NCBI GenBank assembly: GCA_013398275.1
Contig: VZSE01013599.1
Location: 37,221-101,220 of the forward strand
DNA: 64,000 bases
Origin: Promerops cafer
Taxonomy: Eukaryota; Chordata; Aves; Passeriformes; Nectariniidae
Reading direction: 5' to 3'
Positions 1 to 12,900 of the stretch are shown piece by piece (the stretch's first letter is position 1; each line of letters starts with the position of its first letter). The translations under genes were made by a program, and so were the position numbers. The notes beneath the pieces are model-generated. The model ran no database searches. It saw only the letters and a program-made list of their open reading frames with translations, and was not told where the DNA came from.

Positions 1-3000
1 ATTTTGGAGTGGTGACAATGACTTCATGGAAACATCAGGTCAGTGGTAAAAAGGACAATAAAGGGAAAATACTAGGATTAACTTGGCTTGGGAACAGTGC
101 AGAGAACAACTGCAGCCTGCTTCCCTTCTCCACAGGGCACCTTCACCTCCATTCTCACAAGCAGCACTGTAAATCCAGAGAAGGTTCAGATGATCATGGT
201 CAGAAAAGCAGAAAATAGGTAAATAAGTTAGGAGTCATCAGCCTGGAAAAGGGATAATTATGGGTGATTTTGCAGAGGTCTGCATACTGACGTATGTTCT
301 GGAGACACCAAATCCATAGTTTCTCATCTTCTCCAGTGCAAGAACTACAGGATATATCCAAGTAGTAGGAGACACGTTTTCATTAATTGCAGTTATGCTG
401 TCAAACTCCTTCTTGCAGGACACAGTGAATGATGTGAGTGTTTATATGTTCTTAATAGATGATTGAACAATTTAATGGAAACAAAATCCTTTTCAGGAGT
501 ACTGAGTGAGCAGAATCTCCATCTGGCTCAGTCTGTCTGTGCTTACAGGTGGTTGGAAAGTGGTAACATTGTTCAGTCAGGGTGTGATACCTGCACATCC
601 TGTACTTCTGCTGTCTCGCTTCTTGAAGAGCGTCCTTGTCCGGGCTGACCCCCTATCCCACAGGGACAGCCTTCTTAAGAGCATGTGGGTATCACCTCAT
701 CTCTGCCTTCCAGGTCACAGCAGGGACTTCTGCAAGTACTTGAGTACAGGTGGCACAGAGGTTAAACTGTCCGGAGAATTTGCAGATGTAGCTGTGGGGG
801 GGGCTTTCAGGAAGTTCTGATTCTGTCCTTATTATAGCACTGCTGGATTTTGTAGAGGAAGAAGCTGTTGAGTAACTGGAGGCTCAAAGGGTGTCGTGGG
901 AGTCACAGAGGAGGTTGTAATATGCTGGACCCATTCCTAGGTGGCGTTAGCAAATTGTTAATGATGCAGGAAAAGCCCAAGTTTTCGGAAAGTGTTCTGA
1001 GAAAAGTTGGAGTCTGTGTTTTCAAAATACATGTGATGAGTTACTCCCCACTCTGCTGGTAATCCAGGATAATGCCAAATGCTTTCAATAGGGATATGCT
1101 ATTTAAATCAACAGGCCCCGATAACTTTGACCTAGAAGTACTAGAAGTGCTGATTGTTGTTTTTAATTCAGATTATTAGGAAATTTCAGAAGACTGGCTG
1201 AAGCTGGCCAATGCTGGAATTACCCATATGCCACTGCCCTCGTGTTTATTTTGGGCAGAATTTTAGGAATACGGATCTGTTTTTTATTAATAAATAACTT
1301 GAGGTTAGGCATATAATTAATGTCACTCAGCTTCTGTTTACAGTGAGTACAGTAAGTTCACTCAAACAACTCTGGCTTGTTGTTTAAGATGACCATGGTG
1401 CTCTGATAAGGCTGATAGTCTAGATTTAAAGCCCCTAGTGTGGTGCCAGCTCCAGGTTCAGCACTACACAACATTTGAGTTGAAAAAGTAAACTGTGCAT
1501 GACATTAGCAAAGTGCTGGGTGAGTGAATTTCCTTAACGGGTTATCTTAGAGGCTTTCTGGGGAGAGTAAGATTCAAAACAGGCTTTTTCCAGGCATTGT
1601 TGCTGTGTGTACCACGTTTGTCATTGTCTTCAAGGCCTTTATTCAGTCACTTTTCACTGGAGTTCACCACCACCGTTGGTGCTACAGCAAGAACTGACGC
1701 TGTGAAGCTCAAGTCGTAAAGGAACAGGAGAAGGGTTTTTTCAGTAGGATCAGCTGAGATCTGTAGGTAATGAAACCTTTATTTCTTACACTGCAGAGCC
1801 AGTAATGTCTGCATTGGCCCAAGCATTTAGTGAGCTCATCCTCGTGGTTAGACACGCTGTTGTATTTCTTACAGGAGCCTTGCCCAGTACATGATGTGTA
1901 AGCACTTCACTGCTTAGATGCAGCTGATGACAAGTTCTTGGTAGGTGCTTTGTAATGCCAGGAATGTTTTATATGCAGAAGATCTAGAAGTTTGTATTTG
2001 GATTGTATTATGAGTAGGTTAAGAGATAAATTGATTCAAGTTATCATCTGAATTATAACTCACCAACAGCTTCATTAGAGAATTTCTGAATTGATACTCA
2101 TGTAACAGGTCTGGTTTTGGGGAGACTAAAATAATAGATCAGTGATGGCAACAGAGCAAATAAAATGGATAGTGGAAAGGAGCCACAGTTTTAAAAATTA
2201 AAAAACATTTAAATTGTATTTTTACTGGACGGAGTCTTAGCAGTGGAAGTTTGACAACAGACTCTAGAGCCCCTATCACTTCCTCCTTTGTTTTGGCAAG
2301 TCGATTTGGCATCGTTTTTGTGCTTGCTGAGGGTGCTGCCTGTGCTGTTGTCCCTGTCTTTCATGAAGATTTGAAACAGGACTGGTGCTACTGTCAACAG
2401 CTTGTTTGGAGCTGATCCGAGGGAAGACAGAGCTGACTCTTGGGACATCTCAGTCTGTTCCTGTTGGATGTGTGGAACTAAAGAGAGGAAATTACTCACC
2501 ATTTCTAGACTAGAATTTGCTGGGAGTCCTTCACCCCTTTCACTCCCAAACTTTGCTCTGAGGTCCAAAATCTTGGACTGTGGCATGTTTCAGTCTTGCT
2601 TCATTCCCTGACTTTCCCACTGGCATTCATTTGGTGTGGTACAGTAAACGGGGCCTTAGACATGCACTGACTGTTTCGTGCTCTTCTGAGAAGCCCTGAG
2701 CATGTGGGTGCTGATGCCTCAGTGTTACAAGATTAAATTTCTGGTGCCCTCATGTTTTTGTTGGTTTTGTGGGAAAATCCTGGCTCACAGAAGTGCTCCA
2801 GCCCACCTTCACGGGGCTCTGCTCTGTAGTTCTCAGTGTGCTCAGTCCTTTTGTGCCTCGTTGCAGGATGTGCACTTCCTGCACAATCTTTGTGTTTCTT
2901 ACTTAGTCCCTTTGCCAGAGCCATCGCTCCACACTTAACAGAATCTGCACTACCCTTGGGTTTATAAGGTCAGTAGATGCCAAAAACACCTTCTTTTGCT

Positions 3001-3742
3001 TCCCTGAGGATCCAGCCATATCCATATAAAACATAGGTGTCTGTTTTAATTGTTGTATGACTTTCTGGTAGAAGTCTGTCTCTCTGTGAGATGTGACTTT
3101 GATTGTGCAATTCATAGGAATGCTCCAAATGAGATAACTGGGATATACAGAAAAGAACAAGGCAGGGTGCAGTCCCTGAGCCCAGCTGTAACCCTTAGCA
3201 CAGTGTTACTGGCAGAAAAAATAACAGATATTAGAACTGACCACGTTGCATGGAGCTCCCCTTTGACATTTGAGGGTTGTGTTTTAAGCTGTCTGCAGAA
3301 TGGGAAATACTGTATCCCAAGGGAAACATAGAAATCCTTATCAACTGTTAGAAGGGATATACAGATTTGAGGATGCAAAAATTGCCTCTCTCCATGTGGT
3401 ACACCTGTGACAGCACTTACAGACAAAGCTGCAACTGTGAGAATGCTTTTGTGGGAAGATTTTGGTTTTGGGAAACACAAGTGTTTTACAAAAGGAGTTT
3501 GTTTCACCTCAGGCAAGATAAAAGAGAAACTAGTTGAAATGCAAATGATGTGTTCTGATTAAAACCCATTAATTTCTTTTCAGTTTACCGATACGTGAAA
3601 ATTAATATTGGGATGAATCAGGAGTGGGAATCAAATTTTAAAACTCCCACAGAAAATGGTGTCCTGAGAGTTGTAGTAGTTCCATGTGGTTCTGCTGAGC
3701 TGGCTTCACTGCTGTCCTGTTCTTTTGCCTTGTCTTTTGCAG
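1..3742 (+). other. RANBP10: RANBP10 intron (partial)
   Basis: This is the intron 5' of the first visible exon. I searched for the preceding SPRY exon, which should encode an IGLSAQGVNMNRLP-like segment, and did not find it. No other gene or clear repeat was seen. Its composition is ordinary AT-rich intron sequence. Confidence 0.7.
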
Positions 3743-3910
3743 GATGGGATAAACATTCTTATGGGTACCATGGTGACGATGGGCACTCTTTCTGTTCCTC
3801 GGGGACAGGGCAGCCCTACGGCCCCACGTTCACCACTGGAGATGTGATTGGCTGCTGTGTCAACCTTATCAACAATACCTGCTTCTACACAAAAAATGGC
3901 CACAGTTTAG
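3743..3910 (+). CDS. RANBP10: RANBP10 exon: SPRY domain, C-terminal half
   Basis: This 168-nt exon lies between a TTTTGCAG acceptor and a GTAAGT donor. It starts at phase 1 (last two bases of a Gly codon) and ends one base into a codon. It encodes WDKHSYGYHGDDGHSFCSS and the following GDVIGCCVNLINNTCFYTKN strand core of the SPRY beta-sandwich. The frame stays open upstream of the acceptor, but the upstream residues do not resemble SPRY, so the AG at 3741-3742 is the exon boundary. Confidence 0.95.
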
Positions 3911-6900
3911 GTAAGTGAAGGAAGGTGTTCTCAGGAGAGGGATGCTCCAGCCCTGCTCTCGCTGCTCTTTAATACTTTGCTTGTATTGTAATTCTTGTCG
4001 CACACCTGTGAATGAGGTTTAAATGGCAGAGGAAAAGGGCACTCAGCAGCTGTCAGCAGTTGTAAATTGGCTCCAAGACAGAAATACTTGCAGCAGGTAA
4101 AGTGGTTTCCATGCTGCTCAGTTTGTTTAGATATGTTAGAATTTCATCCACAGCTTCTGCTGCTTTCCTCTGCTACTGCACAGTAGGTGGGTGGTTGGAT
4201 AAGATGTCTAATAGCTGGACAACAGGGAAAGAAAGAAAGAAAGAAGTGGGAAGTTTAATTAATGTGTTGGTCAACTACCTACAAAGCCATGGTACCGGTG
4301 TCTTCATTTTTGAAGGGACTTGTCCATCTGAGAGCCTCCACGCGTTGGTCCGAGCATTCCCAAAGCCAGACATTGATTCAGCCCAAGAGGTCTTAACTTA
4401 AGCACTGAGCTATAATTTGGTTCATTCCACACTTGTTTCAGTAACTGTCTTAAAGTTAAGGACTTAAAAATTTTGCCCAGATTAATACCTCAGATGTTTT
4501 CCAGGCATCTGTCATATCTTATTTGTCTAAAATAGAAATTTTTGGCCATTTTCCCCTAGAATACCTTTTCCTTGGATGACATGTTCTCCACCCCAGATAA
4601 ATTCTTGTCTTTTTTTTAAATTGCATAAAATGTGCAGTGAGTTTTTGTAGGTTCATCTCACTTTTTGTGCTGGGATTCATTTGATTTGGCAGAGAGGGAC
4701 GAGCACTCCTTTCCTTTGCTTCTCCTTGCTGTGTCAATTATATTTTGTTGAATTCAAGATTAAGTTGGTAGGAGAATACCAAAAATACCCTGCTCAAAAC
4801 ACGTAACAGAGCAAAGATGTTTTGAGTTACTGGCTGGGCTGAAGGAAGGAGTGGGATTGGAGTGTAGTGTGTGCCTGGAGAGTGCAGAGTTTCTGGTGAG
4901 CTCTTGGGAAAATACTGGGTTCCCCCATATTAGAGATGGACTTGCTGGAGAGAGTCCATCACAGGGCTGCCAAGGTGATGAAGGGTTTGGAGCATCTGTC
5001 CTGGGAGGAAAGGCTGGGGGAGCTGGGGTTGTTCAGGCTGCCCATATCAGTCCTGTACTGGTAAGACAAGTAGAGGCTTGGAAGCAGCAGCTGATGGTAT
5101 AGAACAGGAGCTTTTGCTTTAGGAATGAGACAAGATAAAACAACAGCAACTGAGGTAGTGAAATAGTTACAAATATTTCACAAAACATCTCCTTTTAGTT
5201 GCTGTCCTTGATTTTTAGCATGTATTTACACAGAAGCCCTGTAGTGGTTTGTGCTGTGCTCCTCTGGATGTTTTCTGTTGTTTAAGTGGGTGGTTTTCCA
5301 GCTTCACTGTTTTTCACCCTGACTGTTACTTCTCATCATAACAAAAGTGTGAGTCAGGAGGAGGCCAGGTCTTCTATTTAATAGAAGTTTGTTAGTTTGT
5401 TCATTTGAAATTTAATTTCATTCTGATGACCAGAATCTCCACAGTATAAGCTGTATCAGTTGAAAAGCTGCTGCTTTCTCCTTCTCTGTTTTGTACCCAG
5501 GACTGTGTTGTGCCTGGTGTCTGGGCAGATGAAGCCAAATAAAGAGGCCAGTTCAGTAACTTCTGTGTTACCTTTTGACATTACCACGCTCTGATTCTTT
5601 GCCTCGTGTCCTTGCTCAGAGATTTGTTTGGTTTGGGACATTCAGAGTTCTTTACAGCTGTGAGGTTATCTAGTCTTCGTTTCTTAAATTTAAGTATTCC
5701 TTTTCCTTCAAAGATGGGGCTTTTTTTGATGGAAAGCTCGTGTTTTTCTGATCTGGCATTGAATGACCCCTTGAGGAACAGCCTACCCCAGTGCTGAACA
5801 ACGCCAGTGGGAAGAAACAGGAAGGGTAACCAGAAAGTTACCCTGCTTAGAGAACAGCATTAGTTATAAGCATTGCTGTCCCCTGGGTGTCCTCTTGAGC
5901 TCTTCAGATGAACAGTATGACATGAGCTGTCTGGGGAAAGGACAAGTGGAAGCCTCTCCTTAGCATTCACAGCTGGCTCCTGTGTGCAGCAGCTTTTCTT
6001 TGAGCTGTAGTGGTGTGGTGGGTGTACTGAGAGAGGAGAGATGGTGTGATTAGAGGAGACAAGGATGGAAGCACAGAGGGGAGCAGCAGACCTCAGGCCT
6101 TGCTGGGTGACCCCCCAAAAGCTGTAGGAACATTTTACTGCCTTTTTACAAAAGCAGAATGAAAACCTCATCTGAGGAGGGTGTTGGTAAGGGCCAGCAG
6201 TGTCTGTTTGTGCCACTGATAAAGAAACACAGCATCCAGAGGTGCTCAGTGGAATGCTGAGGAGAGGAGCCCCTTGACCAGGGGTTACACAGAGCAGAGA
6301 GATGTGAGGAGGGGGTCAGCAGAGGAACCAAGGCCAAATGGAGGCAGGAGCAATGATTTATTTGGAAGTCAGAAAGCTTTCTTCACTGAAAGAAGCAACT
6401 CCTTGAAGGTCTTGAACTTCCATGATATTTAGTGCTAACCTGAGAATGTCATTTCTGTGTTGTGTAAACACAAGGTTTACCAGGAATGGGACAGATGTGT
6501 TTTTTCTAGGTGTTCCCTGACATGAAGCTGTGGAAGCCATATATGTCTCCTCCTAGGAGATGAGATAATTGTGTAACCCTGCTGTAGATGCCAAGAATAT
6601 TCATGAGACTAATCAGCCCTTTTGTGAGGCCAGTTAGCTTGAGAGCAGGGTTTCAGAGTTTGAATTTGTCTTTCTTTTAATGGAATTACTGTAGCTTTGT
6701 CTTTCTAATTCACTCTTCACCATTTAAGTCCTCTCCTTTTCATCTATTAATTAGACACCCCCCTTTTGTTTTCCTTGCAATTTCTTCTGTTGCTTAACTG
6801 TTATCTTCCATTGTCTCCATACTTTTTCATTTAATCAGATCCATCAGGAGCACTGTATAAGAACTGTTTTCTTGGCCATCACAAATTCTGGATGTTCTGG

Positions 6901-9900
6901 TTGGAGCTAAGTCTTGAACTTTATTTGGAGACGTCACATGAAAACTGTTTGACATCGTATGTAGTCTTAATTCTCTGTTCTGGAAAATGTCTTGAATGTC
7001 TTCTGGCTGCTGATGAAACACTTTTGACAAGTACTGAGCAGAGTCCTGGCAGTAAAAAACATAGTGAGATGTGGCTAGAAGTGTGATGAGAGTGAATTTG
7101 GAGAGAAAGAGGGAGAAATGTTGGGTTGCCAGCCATCAAGCAGAAAGTCTTGGACCAGGACATGAGGAGGAAATGTGACTGCTGCAGGTCACTGGGTTTA
7201 AGTGGATGAGTTTGCTCAGGCACTAATGCAGGAGTGTCTCAGATGTCAGACTTTGACAGCAGACCAAGGTAAATGGAGCAGCAGGGCTATAAAAAGAGCA
7301 CGCAACCCTCTGAAGTCTTGGCATAGAAAACTTCCCGTAGTTTGAGTTCTAGTGCAGGCTCTTGGAAAGAGCAAGTTAACCTAAAAAATAAAATATCCAT
7401 TCTGCAGCCAGTTTGGAGACTAGGAGGAACATTAGGGGTAATGCAGAAATCTGCTGTCAGAGACACGCAGGTGTCAGTCCCAGGTTTAATAGATTTGACC
7501 CCAAAGCTTTAAATGAAGTTTGCAGACAGCAAGAGCATTGGGATGTTCAAAACAAGACTTCAGATTAATCAAATTTAAAATCAGAATCCTGGAGTGGTTT
7601 GGGTTGGAAGGGACCTTAAAGATCATGTTGTTCTAACCCCTCTGCTATGGGCAGAGGCACCTTCCACTAGACCAGGTTGTACAGGGCCTCATCCACCTTG
7701 GCCTTGAACACTTCTGGGGATGGGGCAGCCACAGGTTCTCTGGATAACCTGTGCCATTCACTACCAAAATGAACAGAAAATAGCAGATTTGGCTGCAGCC
7801 TTGTTCTCTGTTTGAGCAGTTTTACCCAAGTGGCCTGATTGGAGGATATCTGTTTCCAAGGGCATGTAGAGCTGTGTGGGTTTGACAGTGCTTCTCCTCA
7901 GCAGCACATTGGAGAAGTGTTCAAGTATTTTCCTGGGCTGGCATTTCCTCATCTGCTCTTTAGGATGCCCACACTGCTGAATGTGTTGTGTTTATTGCAA
8001 TCCACCAGCACTGCTTAAGGATTCCCTGGATCACAGTTACCTAAACAGATGCTGGAGGAGTACCCTGCTGTGCAGGCAGTGGAGTGCTGTGGCTGATTAC
8101 CCAAATGTATGTTGTCCTGTGCAAATTGTATTCTGTAAGTGGCCAGTCGTGAGGCAGACAGGATGATTGTTGCTGGGTGGAGAGCAGAGATGGGCTGGAA
8201 GATCCACAAACACGTTCAGTGCATGGGGTCATGTGTAAGTGCACTTGAGTCATGGGAAGTGGAAGTCCTTTGTTTGGTTGGCAGGTGAAAATGTCAATCA
8301 CACTGTGATTGACACACAGTGCCCTAGCACTGAACCTTCATTTAATGTGTTTATATCACTGCCTTGATGATCAGATTAACTTCATGGACTTAGAGGGGAG
8401 GCCCTTCACACACTTGCTCTTGCTTCCTGACCTCTTGATTTGTCCAGTCCTTAAGTCTTTAAGAAGGTTGTGGTTTTAAACTGGATCCAGGCTTTGGGGG
8501 GGCTGCAGAGAAAGAAAACAGTTTCACATTCAAGCTGTGATTATTTCACTTCCTGCTGTTGGCTTTCCTGGATGCAGGCATGTAGCAGTGCAGATGCAGA
8601 AACTCTAAGCACATGTCTGTGCAACAGACCCAGTGCTGTCTGCATAAAGCATTTTATTAGTCTGAGTTACATAACAGAATGTGGAAAGCATACATTTGTC
8701 TCATTGTAAAGGTAATGTAATAAGTTTATTTATAGAATCATAGAATTATTTTCTCTGGGAGGGATCTCTGGAGGTCAAGCATCCAACACCCTGCTGAAAG
8801 CAGGCCCAAACAAGATCATGTTTGGGAAATTCATCAAGTATTTACTGTTTCCAAGAATGGAGGTCACCTGGGGGGTTTTCTGGTCCTGATTCAGTGTTTG
8901 ACCAAAATTCATACTGAATTTTTCTAATTAGAATTTCCCATGTTGCAGCTTGTCTCTGTTGCCTCCTGTCTCCTGCCACCATGCATCTCTGAGAAAAGCC
9001 TTTTTTATACCCTCCTATGTGACAGTTGTAGGCAGCAATAGGTGTCTGCCCTGATGTTTTTAAGTCTGAACAGAGACTTTTCCCCTAGCCTGTCTTTGTC
9101 TTGCTGGCCTCTGCTGGACTCGCTCCAGTCTCACTGTGTCCTGTATTGGGGAGCCCTAAAGTGAACATCATAACCAAGGTGTGGACTGACAAGTGCAGGA
9201 AAAGAAGGGAGAAATCCCATCCTTTAACCTGCACTCTCACTAATACAACTCAGGATGTGGTGGATCTCCTCTGCTGCAAGGACCCACCGCTGGCTCCTGC
9301 TCTACTTGTTGCCCAGCAGGACCCTGAATCTTTTCTGCAGCTCTGCTTTCTCCAGTCAGCCTCATCCTGTCTTGTTTTCTGGGACTATCACAACCTCGTG
9401 GCAGGGCTCTTAGGTTGCTTTTGTTGAGCTTTGGGAGGCTTGTGCTGGATCATTTCTCCAGCTGCAGCACTGTGCTCTCCAGCCTGTTGTCCACTCTCCT
9501 GTTTGGTGACACCTGTGAGCCTGCTGGGAGCAAACTTCATCCCGTTGTCCAGGTCATTAGTGAAGATATGGCCCTGTATTGGCCCTGCCATTGATCCCTG
9601 AGGGACAACTCTTGGACTTTGAGCTGCTGATCACAACTCTTCCATCCTGACAGTTCAGCCAATTTTCCACCCACCTTGTAGTCCATTCAAAAACCATGTG
9701 CTTGTCCAGGTGCTGGAAGCAGCTTCCAGCCACACAGCTACACGAGCCTGGTCAGCTTTGGCTCTGAGAGGTGCTGGGGGCAGAGGAAGACTCCAGTGGA
9801 CAGCAGGCTCGAGGAGATTGGCCTCATTCTTGCATAAGAGTAGGAAAACAAGCTTTCATCCACCTTTTCATCCAGCTGAGCAAAATAATTGCAAAGTGAA

Positions 9901-12900
9901 AAAAGGGTTTGAGTGAGGAACAATATCTGGGCAAAGTGACAAGGTGAGAGAAATGCTTACTGAATGTTTTCCTCAGCCCCGTGTTCAACGTCACTTGTGT
10001 GCACAATCCTTGGTTGGGTTGTAGAGAGTGTGCTCAATAAACAAGGTCCAAACTGCCAGGATCTTCATTAAACCATATTGACTATCTGCCATGATGTTAA
10101 TTTAACTTTATTGCCTGTTTATTTAGTAAAATATTCAGGATTTCTTTACGATTTGGACATGTGTTGTTTTGAATAGGAATTACTTGTTTCCTATCTTGAC
10201 TCCTAAAACTGGTTTAAATTACCATTTCAGACTGATCTGGTAATGTTACATTGCAGCTCTGGGTTAAAATAGTCCTAAAATTAAAAACAGAGGGTGGTGT
10301 TCTCCTGCTTCTGCAGTGTCTTCCAGAGCCAGGCAGAAGGGAAGGAGGAGAGGTGGGACATGTGTGAGAACTGGGTGTACTGGTGTGGGTACCAGCCTTC
10401 CTCTGGCTGGGGACAAGAAAGCATTCTTGGGAGCACACGTGGGGAAAGACTGCAGCTTCCAGACTGACTCCTGGAATGTTAGCTGGAGTCTGGATTTAGC
10501 TCAGCCTGATGAGGTGATGGCAGCAGTGTCCCCTGTGCTGTTGGGGAGGGTGACCCAAAGCCTTGGGGGTGGAGCTGCTGTCTCTGGCTGACCCATCTCC
10601 CTGTGCTGCTGGATCCCACCCGTGGCAGGAGAGGCAGGAGAGGCACCATCCTTTGGAGCAGTAAGTGGCATCTGAATCAGATGCAGAGCTGTGCCTGGGG
10701 TAGCCTGGCTGTGGTGAGTGTTGTCTCTAGCCAAAACTCTGTTAGCCATCCCAGGCAATGGCTGCCTCAGCTTAAAAACCTCTTTTCTGATATGCCAGAT
10801 GTAAATAAAAAGGGAAGCCATACACTTTCTTCCATCTTTTCTATTTGGAGCTGTATCAGCTGAGTGAGCATGAGGCTGTTCTTTGCACAGTGTTTCTCAG
10901 GTGCTCCTGGCTGCAGCTTGCTCCTGTTGCAGGGCTGTTCCCCAGCTGTAATGCAAAGTGCTGAATATTCATTCCTGTCTCCCTGGCTGATAAGAAGAAC
11001 CAGTTACAGCCTAAACCAAAGCAATTTTATACTAAAACTCTGTTTCTAACACCAAAGTGAGTGTTGAAAACTAACTCCTTCCTAGTAACAGAGGGAGAAG
11101 CAAAGGAAAGAGGAGCTGCTTTTAGAAAATCAAATTTTTGTGAGAGACGTTGAAAACATTTAGGCTTTTTCCTGAACCTTTCTCCAGATGCAAAACCTTG
11201 CAGAGGAGGGGACTGGGAGGGAAGTTACTTCAGCACATGAGGTGGTGAAATGCAGGGACAGAGCTGGGATTCATTGAAATGCAGTAATGTTTTGTAGCAT
11301 GTTAAGGATGTAGGCAAGCAGGGAAAAAAATCCTTTGTCTTCTTAATTCTAATATTTTTCCCCCCACAGGTATAGCCTTTACAGACCTCCCTGTAAGTAC
11401 ACCTATTTTCAGTATTTTAACTAAGGATACAAACAGAAGGGAGGGGGAAGAGTGTGGGGGTGTGATTTTTTTTTTTCTGTTTGATGCCCTGTTGAAAAAA
11501 ACATGATAACACACATTACTGAATGATGTGGATGCTCCTTTTTCTGAAACTTCATAATCCTGTGACTGAGTTTGTGGGATACTCACATGACTCCTCTCAT
11601 CCCTCACCACCTCTAAGAATATGTTGCTCCTTCTCCTGGAATTAAAGCAAGGATGCAAACTTCATTACAGGTCATTGTCTTCCAAATGCAGCTTCGACTC
11701 TGAGGAGGAGTACATGTGCATAGTTACACTGATATCTAGTCAGGTCTCACAAAAGCACAAGAAAATGTTCCCTCTTTTCTAGACCTGAGTGTTCCTGGAC
11801 AAGGAGGATGTGTTCAGTGAAAAAAGGTAAAACCAGGTCAGGCATACACCAACACATCCACTGCACCCATCTCTCATACACAGGACTTCTTGTCCCTAAG
11901 GTTGCACCCCTGTCTTTATACTTTAAATACCCCAAATTCATTTCCTCTGACAAATTTCTTAGTTTTGGTAACTTTTTAGGCCTCCAAAGTGATCCATTTT
12001 CTTGACTGACTTCCCTGTTGGGTGGAGGAAAGGTTGCTTTGCTTTGTTCTGTACTTCCTGTAAAAAAATTTGTCTTGTTCTTCTAATTTTTGTATTGTGA
12101 GAAATAATGGCTAGCACTCCCTGTTCACCTGCCCAGTGTGATTTAGGGCTTTACAGATTTCTCCCATATGCCAACCACAGCCTGCACTTAAATTGCAGTT
12201 ATTTGATTGGCCTTTTCACATCAGCTGTCAATACAGGGTGTTTTGTTTATTTTTTTGTCCTAGGGTCTTTGAACTTGGTAACACTGCAGTGTGTTCTAAA
12301 CCAGAAACTCGTTATGTGGGTTGTTTCACAGCAGTTCATTCACTTGGTCCAAGTACAGTTTATTAAAGTACAAGAATAGTTTGCCTTTCCACGAAGATTA
12401 ACCTTTTGGAGTGAGCTATTGTGATAACCTTGCATCCACAGCACAAAGATGCTTCTCTGATGTACCCCTTAGTTTTTGGTGCTGTTTGTTTTCCCTCTGG
12501 ACATAGATTGCATTAGTAGTCACAGATTTACCATATTCCTTCTAATTTTTTCAGCACTTTGTCTTCTCATTTGGCTGGACTGCTTCTCCTTCTGCAACAG
12601 GAGCAGTCTCCATGAGATGGACAATGGGTGTTTAGGCTCCTGTCAGTCAAAAATAGCTGTCCAGCACAGGTACCACTGCTTTGTCATTTACTGCTCAAGT
12701 GTGACCATGGAGCTTCACAGCAGAGATTTGGCAGGTTGAAATTCCCTGTCCTGCTTAGCTTAACTTGCCTCCTGTTGATCCTGGGGTGCACAGTGAGCTG
12801 ACATAGACATTTAATGTTCACCTCTGTGCTGAGTCTCTGTTAGGCACGGGGGATGAGCAGCTGGGCAAGCAGAGCAGACAGAAGGGTGTTTGCTGCAGTG

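Larger units (their letters stand above)
3911..11369 (+). other. RANBP10: RANBP10 intron with CR1 remnants
   Basis: This 7.46-kb intron lies between the SPRY exon and the microexon. It contains three CR1 fragments, listed separately (about 4937-5042, 7582-7765 and 8732-9690). Outside these I see only short chance ORFs. Confidence 0.8.

Noticed and set aside
3595..3742. Upstream extension of the first RANBP10 exon in the window
   Set aside because: The frame is open, but its residues are unlike SPRY, and a good acceptor sits exactly at the conserved GWDKH boundary.
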